DNA of 64,000 bases from CAWBXL01 sp963837365 (lineage in GTDB: Bacteria > Acidobacteriota > Terriglobia > Terriglobales > Acidobacteriaceae), in contig CAWIMW010000003.1 in the NCBI GenBank assembly GCA_963837365.1, forward strand, positions 310,001-374,000. The letters are read 5' to 3'. How positions within the stretch are numbered: the first letter of the stretch is position 1; the number at the start of each line of letters is the position of its first letter. This document shows positions 1-8,479 of this stretch, one piece after another. Both the position numbers and the translations under genes were made by a program. The notes beneath the pieces were generated by a model, which saw nothing but the letters and a program-made list of their open reading frames with translations, ran no database searches and had not been told where the DNA came from.

Positions 1-1900
1 CCGGAGCTTCTGTCCGGTGCGGCGTGTTCATGCGCTCATTGCCGCCACCGTTACCAGCAGGCGGACGAGCGACATTCGTCGGTTCCGCAGGCCGTGAGAA
101 ACTACCACGGTCTGCCGACCCTGATCTGTTGTTCGTGGTTTGGCCCGAGCTGGGAGCACCAGGGCTCACCGTTCGCATATTCCGCTCTGCTCCAGAGTGC
201 AGCGTTGCATCAGGTGGACGGGGCACATTTGCTGTGCCTGTGGGGCGAGAAACCCCACCACGATTTCCCGTGCCCTCAGGGCGGTTATTTGTGATTTGCC
301 CGGAATGTCCGGCGTTCTGCTCCGGCGTGCGCATGTTGCGTTCCGCACCGGAGTGAAGCGTAGCGTTAGGCGGTCTGGGAACATTCCTCATGGGAGCATT
401 CCCGCCGATTGCCGGGCGATTTGGAGCCTGTGCTTCGTGCCCTGGCATATTTCCGCTTTCCCGCGTGCCGGCTCCCGGACGGTTGAACGGAACTTCATGC
501 GCTCCGCTAGCTGCTGGCGGATGCATGTTGGACATCACCGGACGGCTAAACGTCCGTTGCGGTGGAAGCGCTGTTGGCCTGCCGGCATTCACCCCTAACC
601 TGGTGGTGCGGGTGGGAGTAAGACCCATCTCACGATCATGTGGCGCGCGGGCAAAGTCGTTCTGCGAAACGTGCAGCATATTGCTGTACACCGGCCGCGC
701 ATTCAGCATCGTGTGCTCTGGCACCGCCGTCCCCCCGCGTCGCATGTTCGCGAAGTGGTTCGGCGTTCCTCTGTGATCGTAGTAATTGTTGGTGACATTC
801 GTGATGTTCGTAATCCGCGTGTTCGAAATATTCACGTTGCGGAAATAATTTCTGCTTCCGCGATACCACGGTACAAACGGCTCACCATACCCTAGCGGGC
901 ACCAGCCATAAGCCGGGCCCCCGCCAAATCCGATGCTGACTCCCCAACCCTGCCCACCAAACCAGGTGACTAGCGCCGGAGCGTACACCGGGCGCACATA
1001 CAGTGGTCCCGGGGCCCATCCCCAATATCCGCCGTAAGAAACCCAGCGTCCGTAGTGGAACGGAGCAAATCCCCAGGGCTCGTCATCCACCCAGGTCCAT
1101 CCCCACGGGCTGATCCACACCCAATGTCCATAGCGATACGGTGCCCAATCTGCGACTACATGAGTCGGTACCCAAATCGCTCCATACTCCGGCACCGTTC
1201 TCCAGGAGCCGTATTCGTCGAGATCTTCAGACCCGATCACGTCAGGAGAAACATAGCGCGCGGATTCATAGTGATCTTCGCGCTTGTCACGCACGATTCC
1301 CCAATCGTCAAAACCATCAAGTTCCGGCGCGGGCGAAAATGCGTGCGCCAGGGAAGTGCCATCGCTAAAAGTTGCACGTTCATGTGCTTCGACGCGCACC
1401 GCCGGGCCTTCTCCCGTGGCGTCTCCTTTGCCTTTCCAGACTGTGACCGAACTGGTGTCGCCTTCGGGCTGCACATCAAAACGGTAGTCACCGGATTTCT
1501 GCACGGTGAACGCCATGTTCGGCGTGTCAATTTCGTAGATTTCGCCGTCGTAGAGCTTGCGTATGTGCAGGCTTAGTGTGCCCTGGTGCAACTCAACCTG
1601 TATGGTGCGGTCTGAAAGGTTCGAGAAGGTGAGACTGGTCTCGCTGTCCATGCGGAAGATGCCAGTACCCACATTCAATTCCGCGCGGGATTGCTTGTCG
1701 GTCCAGATGTTGTCGGAAGTGGTGAGCGGACGATTCAGGCTGGCCGCAACCCAGTCCTCCGTTCCCTGTGGCTGCACCGAAACCGACCCCGAGGTATATT
1801 GCAAGCGAGCGACCCGGCCCGGAGGATCGTCCTCCGCCCACAACATTGTCGCTGAAAGCAACAGCAACAAGAGCGATACCAACATCGCGCGCGTTTTCAT
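1..1900 (-). CDS. FecR/DUF6600-like Trp-rich secreted protein (partial)
   Basis: The reading frame is open from an ATG at 1900 to the left edge, so the C-terminus is missing. I translated it by hand and found no stop. A signal peptide of about 22 residues (MKTRAMLVSLLLLLLSATM...) is followed by a FecR-like beta domain to about residue 180. Next, around residues 260-320, comes a Trp/Gly/Tyr-rich stretch with motifs such as YGHWVWISPWGW and DEPWGFAPFHYGRW, the signature of DUF6600-type proteins common in Acidobacteria. The remainder is a low-complexity Pro/Asn/Arg/Gly tail containing a repeat (NATLHSGAERNMRT and DATLHSGAERNMRT). An AGGAGA ribosome site lies about 8 bases before the ATG. Function unknown. 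I infer an exported cell-surface protein, the tail perhaps being a flexible linker. Confidence 0.8.
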   Translation of the reverse strand, partial: MKTRAMLVSLLLLLLSATMLWAEDDPPGRVARLQYTSGSVSVQPQGTEDWVAASLNRPLTTSDNIWTDKQSRAELNVGTGIFRMDSETSLTFSNLSDRTIQVELHQGTLSLHIRKLYDGEIYEIDTPNMAFTVQKSGDYRFDVQPEGDTSSVTVWKGKGDATGEGPAVRVEAHERATFSDGTSLAHAFSPAPELDGFDDWGIVRDKREDHYESARYVSPDVIGSEDLDEYGSWRTVPEYGAIWVPTHVVADWAPYRYGHWVWISPWGWTWVDDEPWGFAPFHYGRWVSYGGYWGWAPGPLYVRPVYAPALVTWFGGQGWGVSIGFGGGPAYGWCPLGYGEPFVPWYRGSRNYFRNVNISNTRITNITNVTNNYYDHRGTPNHFANMRRGGTAVPEHTMLNARPVYSNMLHVSQNDFARAPHDREMGLTPTRTTRLGVNAGRPTALPPQRTFSRPVMSNMHPPAASGAHEVPFNRPGAGTRESGNMPGHEAQAPNRPAIGGNAPMRNVPRPPNATLHSGAERNMRTPEQNAGHSGQITNNRPEGTGNRGGVSRPTGTANVPRPPDATLHSGAERNMRTVSPGAPSSGQTTNNRSGSADRGSFSRPAEPTNVARPPAGNGGGNERMNTPHRTEAP

Positions 1901-1986
1901 GGCCTGTTCTCCTTGTATAGAGACCTCTTAAGTCTCTCAGGGCGCTCGCGTCGAGGGAAGGCGCGGGAGACCCGGCACTTCTTGTT

Positions 1987-2364
1987 CTAAGGACATGAAC
2001 CCCGGTCATGACAGGAAGTTGCGGCAATGGAAGTCGCTTGTTTTGATATGGTTAGGACGTGTATTGCGCAAAAAAGTGGGCCCAAGGCTGCCAGACCCGT
2101 TAACTGGATGGCTGCCGTTTCCACACAATACCCGTTCAACAAGTCGTATTCCAGGATGGCCATACCGATCGTGTGCACATCTCCGACGGCACGCGCGATC
2201 TTGGCTTGATCGATAGCCGCGAGCATGTTGGGAACAGCGATCGCTATGATCGTCAAAATGATGGCAACCACGATCAGAAGTTCGACAACAGTAAATCCTC
2301 GCGCCTTTTCCGCACGTGGCAGAGAACTTCTGGGCAAGACTCGAGTTGATCGAAAAAGGGGCAC
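1987..2364 (-). CDS. Type IV pilin / pseudopilin-like protein, aberrant C-terminus
   Basis: A class III prepilin signal is clear near residue 23: a basic leader, then GFTVVELLIVVAI with the conserved Glu at mature position 5. After it comes a hydrophobic helix and the segment PNMLAAIDQAKIARAVGDVHTIG, typical of GspG-like or pilin-like acidobacterial proteins. Normally a globular domain with a Tyr/Pro/Gly-rich core follows (for example a DPWGNPY-type segment). Here the last 45 residues do not resemble that and contain several cysteines, so the gene may be truncated or frameshifted after about residue 80. The protein would be processed by a prepilin peptidase at the inner membrane. No other pilus genes are in the window. 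Confidence 0.65.
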   Translation of the reverse strand: MPLFRSTRVLPRSSLPRAEKARGFTVVELLIVVAIILTIIAIAVPNMLAAIDQAKIARAVGDVHTIGMAILEYDLLNGYCVETAAIQLTGLAALGPLFCAIHVLTISKQATSIAATSCHDRGSCP

Positions 2365-2541
2365 CGGGTTGCTGAAGGGAGCTTTGGCTGTTTCTAAGAA
2401 GCCATACTTATGCTATGGGCTGGTAAACCACTGAACAATGCACTCAGGTAACTTTGGCAAGCTCAGATATGCTTATTCTTTGCAAGAAGATAGCCAAAGG
2501 TCACATCAAAGTAAGATCAATGAGAGATCCGTGAGAATAGG

Positions 2542-3849
2542 TCAGCGATTTGATGCTTCCATCTGCCCCTGCCGCAGCCGAACCAGCAGCGCCATACAGC
2601 CACCGATCCCGATGGTAAGGGCCACGACCAACAAGCCACTTTTAAACCCAAGTTTTCCCAACATCTTAGGCCCAAAAAACCCGCCAAGATTACCCACCGA
2701 ATTAATGACTGCGATTCCCACCGCTGCCCCGGTGCCGCGCAGCATGGACGTGGGCATGGCCCAAAACGGCCCCAGCATGGCCCACTGAGAAGCCACGGCC
2801 AACGTCATGATGAACATCATCGGCAGCAGGGATGTGGCATACGCTGCTCCCACCAAACAAACCGCCGCCAACAAGGCGGATAGTCCGGTGTGCAATTTTC
2901 GTTCTCCCGTGCGGTCCGAGTTGAATCCGATTAAAACCATGGAGATCGTAGCAATGATGTATGGAATCGCAGTCAGTAGTCCGATTTTGAAAGTATCGGT
3001 GACGGAAAGATCCTGAATCATCGTAGGCAAGAAGAGGCTGATCCCATACGAACAGGTATTGAGCCCAAAATAAGCACCGGCGAGCAGCCATACATTCACG
3101 TTGGTGAGAACGGAAAGGATGCTTACCGGGGTTTCGGATGTAACATTCTGCCGCTCTTGCTCAAGCGTTCCGATAAGCCACGAGCGATGCTCCTGCGAAA
3201 GCCAATCCGCCTCTTCCGGGCGGTCTGTCAGATAAATCAAGACCACTCCACCCATCACCACAGCCGGTATGCCTTCGATGATGAACATCCACTGCCATCC
3301 CGCCAGGCCATACAGAGTATTTATTTTCAGCAATGCACCCGAGATGGGTCCGCCCACCACAGCCGAGAGCGTGGCCGCGGTCATAAACCAGGCCACCGTG
3401 CGGGCACGCGCATCGGCCGGGAACCAGTTCTTGAGATAAAGAATGACCCCAGGAAAAAATCCCGCTTCCGCCACGCCCAGAAGGAAGCGCATCCCGTAGA
3501 AGCCCCATTCCGTTCGCACGAACATCGTGCAACCCGAAATGACACCCCAGATAACCATCAGAAAACAGATCCACCGCTTGGCCCCGACCCGTTGCAAAAT
3601 TAAGTTACTCGGCACTTGAAAGAAAAAATACCCCAGAAAGAAAATGCCGGCCCCGCTTCCATACATGTCATCGGTCAGTCCCAGCTGGCCTTGCATCTGG
3701 AGCTTGGCAAAACCCACGTTAATGCGGTCAAGGTAGGCAATGATGTAGAGAAGGAACAGAAATGGGACCAAGCGCCAGGTGATCTTGGAGACGACTTGGC
3801 TCGCAACCGATGGCGAAGCCGCAATAGGCGCTACAGGACTGGTGGTCAT
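2542..3849 (-). CDS. MFS transporter, anion:cation symporter (ACS) family
   Basis: 435 residues with about 12 hydrophobic helices. The N-terminus has the ACS-type motif YIIAYLDRINVGFA in helix 1, and the central region has GVAEAGFFPGVILYLKNWFP, as in sugar-acid, tartrate, phthalate and hydroxyphenylacetate permeases. Family members take up organic anions by proton symport across the inner membrane. It lies 87 bases downstream of a gluconokinase gene on the same strand, so a gluconate or related sugar-acid substrate is a reasonable inference. The exact substrate cannot be read from sequence. The ATG at 3849 gives a normal family length. Confidence 0.85.
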   Translation of the reverse strand: MTTSPVAPIAASPSVASQVVSKITWRLVPFLFLLYIIAYLDRINVGFAKLQMQGQLGLTDDMYGSGAGIFFLGYFFFQVPSNLILQRVGAKRWICFLMVIWGVISGCTMFVRTEWGFYGMRFLLGVAEAGFFPGVILYLKNWFPADARARTVAWFMTAATLSAVVGGPISGALLKINTLYGLAGWQWMFIIEGIPAVVMGGVVLIYLTDRPEEADWLSQEHRSWLIGTLEQERQNVTSETPVSILSVLTNVNVWLLAGAYFGLNTCSYGISLFLPTMIQDLSVTDTFKIGLLTAIPYIIATISMVLIGFNSDRTGERKLHTGLSALLAAVCLVGAAYATSLLPMMFIMTLAVASQWAMLGPFWAMPTSMLRGTGAAVGIAVINSVGNLGGFFGPKMLGKLGFKSGLLVVALTIGIGGCMALLVRLRQGQMEASNR

Positions 3850-3936
3850 CGTGGACGAGGCATTCTACCTGACGATACCGCTAAATTGTGGGTAATTTGC
3901 GCGGACTGCTTCGCGTATTCAGATCGGATCGCAAAC

Positions 3937-4422
3937 TCATGGGAGCTTCAACCGATCCGTTATTTTCTTCACAATCGTAGGAGGTTCGTCTGCGATATCA
4001 ACAATATAAGCGTCCTTAGGCTCTTCCAATGCTGCAAATTGACTGGCTACCAGATCGCCGGTCGCGTAGTGCCCCTTGCGCTGCTGAAGCCGGCTGAGAA
4101 TGAGCTCTGCCGTACCTCGTAAATAAACAAACTCAACCCTCAATCCCTCGCGCAGCATCTTCCGGTAGGAATGTTTCAACGCCGAGCAGGCCAGCACCGC
4201 ATCTTGTCCCGATGCTTCCCACTGCGCCAGGGCATCGTGGATGGCTCGGAGCCAGGGTTCGCGGTCAGCATCCGTAAGCGCAACCCCGCGTGACATCTTT
4301 TCTTTGTTGGCCGCGGAATGAAAATCGTCCGCATCCGCGTACTTCCAGCCGAGTTGCTGCGCCAGCAAAACTCCGATCGTGGTCTTGCCTGCCCCCGTTA
4401 CTCCCATGATGATCACGATCAT
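3937..4422 (-). CDS. gntK: Gluconokinase
   Basis: 161 residues, full length for the GntK family of P-loop kinases. The Walker A motif GVTGAGKT is at residues 7-14. It is followed by KYADADDFHSAANKEKM, the gluconate-binding signature, and by the LACSALKHSYR segment with the family's conserved lysine and arginine. It phosphorylates D-gluconate to 6-phosphogluconate with ATP in the cytoplasm, feeding the pentose-phosphate or Entner-Doudoroff pathway. It precedes the ACS-family permease on the same strand, so the two probably form an uptake-plus-activation operon. Confidence 0.93.
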   Translation of the reverse strand: MIVIIMGVTGAGKTTIGVLLAQQLGWKYADADDFHSAANKEKMSRGVALTDADREPWLRAIHDALAQWEASGQDAVLACSALKHSYRKMLREGLRVEFVYLRGTAELILSRLQQRKGHYATGDLVASQFAALEEPKDAYIVDIADEPPTIVKKITDRLKLP

Positions 4423-4564
4423 AAGGACGTTAATTGTAGAGTCTGTAAGTGGCCGGCAGATATGCCGCCTGAGACAACCCAGGTGGGGTTGTATTGACCA
4501 TAATCCAGCCTACCCATAAAATCGAACCAAGCGGTATGGACAGTAGCCGCTGCCAACCATTTAC

Positions 4565-4639
4565 TGCCCCCTCGTTCAACGGCTAGGACACCTGCCTCTG
4601 GAGCAGGTTATCGGGGTTCGAATCCCTGGGGGGCAGCCA
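4565..4639 (+). tRNA. tRNA-Gln (anticodon CUG)
   Basis: A full cloverleaf can be folded. Acceptor TGCCCCC (4565-4571) pairs with GGGGGCA (4629-4635). The anticodon stem CCTGC/GCAGG holds the loop CTCTGGA with anticodon CTG, and the T arm is CGGGG-TTCGAAT-CCCTG. Position 73 is G and the 3' CCA is encoded (4637-4639). This reads CAG glutamine codons. Confidence 0.96.
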
Positions 4640-4643
4640 ATTT

Positions 4644-5501
4644 CTAGAACTGATTCATGGCAGTGGTGAAGGCCAGTGTTGCCAATTCCTCCACTGGCTT
4701 ATGCACCAACTCTTGGGAAAAGATTTCTACTCCCCACGGACCTGCGTACCCCGTTTTGTTGACAGCGTGGACAAAGCCCTTAATATCAAACTCACCCTCT
4801 CCACAAAATCGACGATTTACAATCGGTTCCCGCCCAGTCCCCGCAGAAGTCTTGAACGTTCCATCATCAACTTCCGCTCCAAACAGATATTGAACCGGCC
4901 AACGCGCCACGTCTTCATAGGCGATTCCAAGCTTCACCACATGCCAAAGATCAAGCATGATGCCGCCATTTGCTGCGCCAGAACCTTCGATCATAGTCAA
5001 GCAATCTTCCAGCTTGTTGATCATCGAGACTGCCATCGGTTCAAAAACGACCCGCGTGCCATGTTCCGCTGCATCCGCGCACAGGATGGCAAAGGCATCG
5101 GTGACCTGAGGCATAGTGCATTTTCTCTGATAAAAATCTCCCACTTTGATGTGGGTTGCGTGGAGTTCCTCGGCCGCAGCCATCAGCTTTCGCTTTCGAG
5201 CATCCGATTGTTTCTTCCGTTCTCCATCGAGGAACCAGTCGGTCAGAAACTCCACCTCGATAAATTTCATGCCGTTATCATCGAGGATCTGCTTCATTTC
5301 TTTCAGCGTACGGTGCTCAAGAATATGCTCCAAGTCCGCATGCCAGATTCCCATCCCGGAGAACCCCGCTCGGGCTGCCGCTTCTACCCGTAGCTTGAAG
5401 TCAAACCGGCTATACTCCGGTTCTACCCCTGGGAACGTCCCGGCGATCGTCCAGTAGGCGACCGTCAATTCAGGTTGGTCAGGTCTTGGCATCGGCGACA
5501 T
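4644..5501 (-). CDS. Sugar phosphate isomerase/epimerase-like TIM barrel
   Basis: 285 residues of the xylose-isomerase-like (AP endonuclease 2) superfamily. Candidate metal ligands sit in the expected order: Glu in VVFEPMA, Asp and His in GIMLDLWHVVK, and Glu near the end in WGVEIFSQEL. Such proteins isomerise or epimerise sugars, inosose or hydroxypyruvate-like substrates in the cytoplasm using a divalent metal. The substrate cannot be assigned. The gene ends five bases after the tRNA and points toward it. Its start is 85 bases from the divergent phosphodiesterase gene, so the two may share a promoter region. Confidence 0.82.
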   Translation of the reverse strand: MSPMPRPDQPELTVAYWTIAGTFPGVEPEYSRFDFKLRVEAAARAGFSGMGIWHADLEHILEHRTLKEMKQILDDNGMKFIEVEFLTDWFLDGERKKQSDARKRKLMAAAEELHATHIKVGDFYQRKCTMPQVTDAFAILCADAAEHGTRVVFEPMAVSMINKLEDCLTMIEGSGAANGGIMLDLWHVVKLGIAYEDVARWPVQYLFGAEVDDGTFKTSAGTGREPIVNRRFCGEGEFDIKGFVHAVNKTGYAGPWGVEIFSQELVHKPVEELATLAFTTAMNQF

Positions 5502-5586
5502 TTCAAGATAGCAGGAATCGGGCCAGCAAATCCCTGTGGGTGTTGCCCCAGTTCCGTGCGCTATACTTCACGAACTAAAACTCCAG

Positions 5587-7033
5587 ATGAAAATCTGCGT
5601 CCTAGGTCTTGATTGTGCGGCTCCGGAAATCGTGTTTGGCGATGAACGCCTGCGCAACCTGCGCGCTCTTATGCAACGAGGGACATGGGGGCGCCTGGAA
5701 AGCGTCATCCCGCCGATTACCGTCCCCGCATGGATGTGCCTGTCCACCAGCCAGGACCCCGGCTCGCTCGGCGTCTATGGTTTCCGCAACCGTGTGAGTC
5801 ATTCCTACAGTGGTCTGGGCGTTACCGACTCCAACAGCATTCAAACTCCCGCAATATGGGACTATCTGGCCGAGGAAGGGAAGCGTTCGATTATCGTCGG
5901 CGTGCCTCCCGGCTTCCCGCCGCGCAAAATTAATGGCATCAGTGTGGGATGTTTTTTGACCCCAGACTCAGCCGTGGATGAGTTCACCCATCCGCCGGAA
6001 ATCAAAAAAGAAATCAACGATCTGGTCGGCCACTATCCCACCGACGTCGCCGGCTTCCGCACCGACGATAAAGCCTGGCTCAGGGGAAAGATTTTTGAAA
6101 TGAGCGGTAAACATTGGAAGGTAGTCCGCCATCTGATCACGCAAAAGCAATGGGACTACTTTCACTACGTAGATATTGGCCTGGACCGCGTGCATCACGG
6201 CTTCTGGGACTGCTATGACAAGCAGCACATTCATTACCGTCAAGGCAATCCCTACGAAAGCGTGATCCCGGACTACTATGCATGGCTCGACCAGCAGATC
6301 GGCGAAACCATCGAGCTACTCGACAAAGATACGGTCCTGCTGATCGTCTCCGACCACGGAGCACAACGCCTGGACGGCGGTTTCGCAGTCAACGAATGGC
6401 TGATTCGCGAAGGCTTGCTGGTCTTGAATGAGCCCATGCCCGAGCAGGTGACTCCGTTCGCCAAACTGAAAGTAAATTGGGCGAAGACCAAAGTCTGGAG
6501 CGAAGGTGGCTACTACGCCAGAGTCTTTTTCAACGTGGAAGACAGGGAGCCGCGAGGAATCATTCCCGCGTCGCGGTATGAATCCTTCCGCGATGAAATG
6601 AAGCAACGCTTTGAAGTCGCTAACCGACGAGAAGGGCCGCCCCCTGAACTCGCTGGTATTCAAACCCCAGGAAATCTACAAGCACGTCCGCAACGTAGCG
6701 CCTGACCTGATCGTCCACTTCGGCGGGCTCTACTGGCGCTCCATCGGCAGCGTAGGCCACGGACGCCTGCATCTGGAAGAAAACGACACCGGCCCGGACG
6801 CCTGCAACCACGCCCAGTTTGGCATGTTCATTTTGTCAGCGCCAAACAGTCCGCGGCGAGGAGAATTTCATGGCGCGAAATTGCTGGATATGGCACCGAC
6901 GCTGATGGATTTAGCAGGATACAAAAGTCCCCGAGGCGATGCAGGGACGGCCGTTGATACGCACCTGAATATCCCAGCTTCAGCCACGCGTCGATCAGAG
7001 GAATGGCGATTTTCAGCGAACTATCGGGCGTAG
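5587..7033 (+). CDS. Type I phosphodiesterase / nucleotide pyrophosphatase family protein, frameshifted
   Basis: An alkaline-phosphatase-superfamily hydrolase. I chose the ATG at 5587 (MKICVLGLDCAAPE) over one 17 codons upstream because the core beta strand begins there. The first metal Asp is in GLDCAAPE. The probable Thr nucleophile is in PPITVPAWMCL. Further metal ligands are in DIGLDRVHHGFWD and LIVSDHGAQ. The frame changes once, near 6611-6620: the first frame reads to KQRFE and the next continues SLTDEKGRPLNSLVF through GRLHLEEND to the stop at 7033. Removing one base there restores a continuous protein of about 480 residues. No signal peptide is seen. The 3' end overlaps the convergent AlbA_2 gene by 13 bases. 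Confidence 0.8.
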
Positions 7034-8400
7034 TGTGCACGATCAACGCGTTCTGGAACTGACGTTGAATCGACGTACGGTATACGCTCATCCGTAATTC
7101 CGAACCAGTGGTAAATCTCCTTTAACAACTTCAACGCTTCGACCTCGGGAATCACGTCTTTTAAGGTGAAGTCGATCAAGAATATCTTGTTTTCTGCCGG
7201 AACTTTCCGCCCGCCAAAGCTCCCATACACTGGGTCGACTGGATGATCGCTCAGTTCATAGGTCGCGGCCGCTGCATCTTCTCTCATGAATCCAAAATAC
7301 ACCCTGACCTTTTCGGGTGGAGCTTGTGTACTTTTGAAAATCTTTACTGTTAAGACAAGAAAAAGCGACACGACTTCTGTTATTACGTAGTTATTAATGT
7401 ATAGGTTTTGACTCTTACGCTGCACGGCCCAACTTAGGAAGTCCTCATCATGTGCCCCTACAAAGATCAGCGTGCCGTCCTGCCATAGTTCTAGCCCCTT
7501 TCTTCCATTCGTAACTCTCCGCATGAGTTCGCCACGAACATATTGGATCGGAGTATCAGGGTTAAGATCGAAGCCGTTTTGCCTGTAAATAGGTGGCTTG
7601 CTTATAGCCTTGTATTCATCGGCCTTGGACGAGTACAGGCCTGTCAATCTCACGGGCTGCATTGGAGTTGCCAGGAGGAAGAATGAAGGCACGTCAGCAA
7701 GTTGAGCGGCGATCTTCGCGTCCGCTGCGCGTTGAAGCAGTCGCTCACTTTTTATAGGATATTGCTTTACCACGGAGGTCGAAACCAATTTCGCCAGCAG
7801 ACCTTCGAAGCTCTCCATCCTCCGTTCTAAATCTCCATACCGTTTACCGTCTTTCATTGTGTCCCGGATGACTTGAACCGTCATCGGCAACACATCGTCC
7901 CCCACTCGCTCAAAATATCCGAAAAGATGGCCGCGAACCCGGGAATCAAGTTCGCTTTTCATCACGAGGAATGGTTTTTCATTTGGGGATCTCGCCGGAA
8001 CGTAGATTGAGGCTATTCCCTTTGCCGGATCGGAGCTACCAGGATGCCACTGGATTTTGAGGTCAGTGATCGGCGGGTAAATGAACGCACCCAGGATGTC
8101 TCGGTAAGTGTCGGGATGAAATGCCGATGAAGCGAATTCTGAGATAGAAATCACCTCATCGCCCTGGTGTAGCGGATTCTTCTTCGTTGCAGGGCCGATG
8201 AGCAGATAACCACCTCTAGAATTTGCGAGCGCGGAAATATCCTTTGCAAGTTCGATTTTGCCATTCTGTGTCTTTGTATCGTAAAGCCCACTCTTGCATT
8301 CAAACTGAACATGCTCCACTGTCGAGATTAGCTCTAAAAAAGCACCTCTAGAAAGAATGCCAGCTACTTCCTCAACGGTCAGTTCGCGCAATCTCGTCAT
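7021..8400 (-). CDS. AlbA_2 (Schlafen-type) domain protein
   Basis: 459 residues. The N-terminal domain carries the AlbA_2 signature: the E-x-K pair in FECKSGLYD (residues 33-41), then LAKDISALANSRGGYLLIG (about 51-69). AlbA_2 domains occur in transcriptional regulators and in predicted defence or RNA-processing proteins. The C-terminal 250 residues show no domain I recognise. Base composition is visibly lower in G+C than the flanking hydrolase genes. It is a single gene with no partner, set between two phosphodiesterase-family genes and overlapping the 3' end of one of them. I infer a horizontally acquired accessory gene. Function is not assigned beyond the domain. Confidence 0.75.
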   Translation of the reverse strand: MTRLRELTVEEVAGILSRGAFLELISTVEHVQFECKSGLYDTKTQNGKIELAKDISALANSRGGYLLIGPATKKNPLHQGDEVISISEFASSAFHPDTYRDILGAFIYPPITDLKIQWHPGSSDPAKGIASIYVPARSPNEKPFLVMKSELDSRVRGHLFGYFERVGDDVLPMTVQVIRDTMKDGKRYGDLERRMESFEGLLAKLVSTSVVKQYPIKSERLLQRAADAKIAAQLADVPSFFLLATPMQPVRLTGLYSSKADEYKAISKPPIYRQNGFDLNPDTPIQYVRGELMRRVTNGRKGLELWQDGTLIFVGAHDEDFLSWAVQRKSQNLYINNYVITEVVSLFLVLTVKIFKSTQAPPEKVRVYFGFMREDAAAATYELSDHPVDPVYGSFGGRKVPAENKIFLIDFTLKDVIPEVEALKLLKEIYHWFGITDERIPYVDSTSVPERVDRAHYAR

Positions 8401-8479
8401 TTCTGTGTGTCCGCAGTTCTCAACGGTAACCCGTACTTGATTTCACGCGGATATTCTAGTCCTACTCAAACCGGCGTAA

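Noticed and set aside
172..368. Repeats resembling a CRISPR array
   Set aside because: The units are coding tail repeats with long unequal spacing and no conserved direct repeat of CRISPR size.
140..598. Plus-strand frames at the left edge
   Set aside because: They are antisense to the continuous DUF6600-like gene, which is open for 1900 bases with clear motifs.
3157..3603. 148-codon plus-strand frame inside the MFS gene
   Set aside because: Antisense shadow of a gene with clear transporter features.
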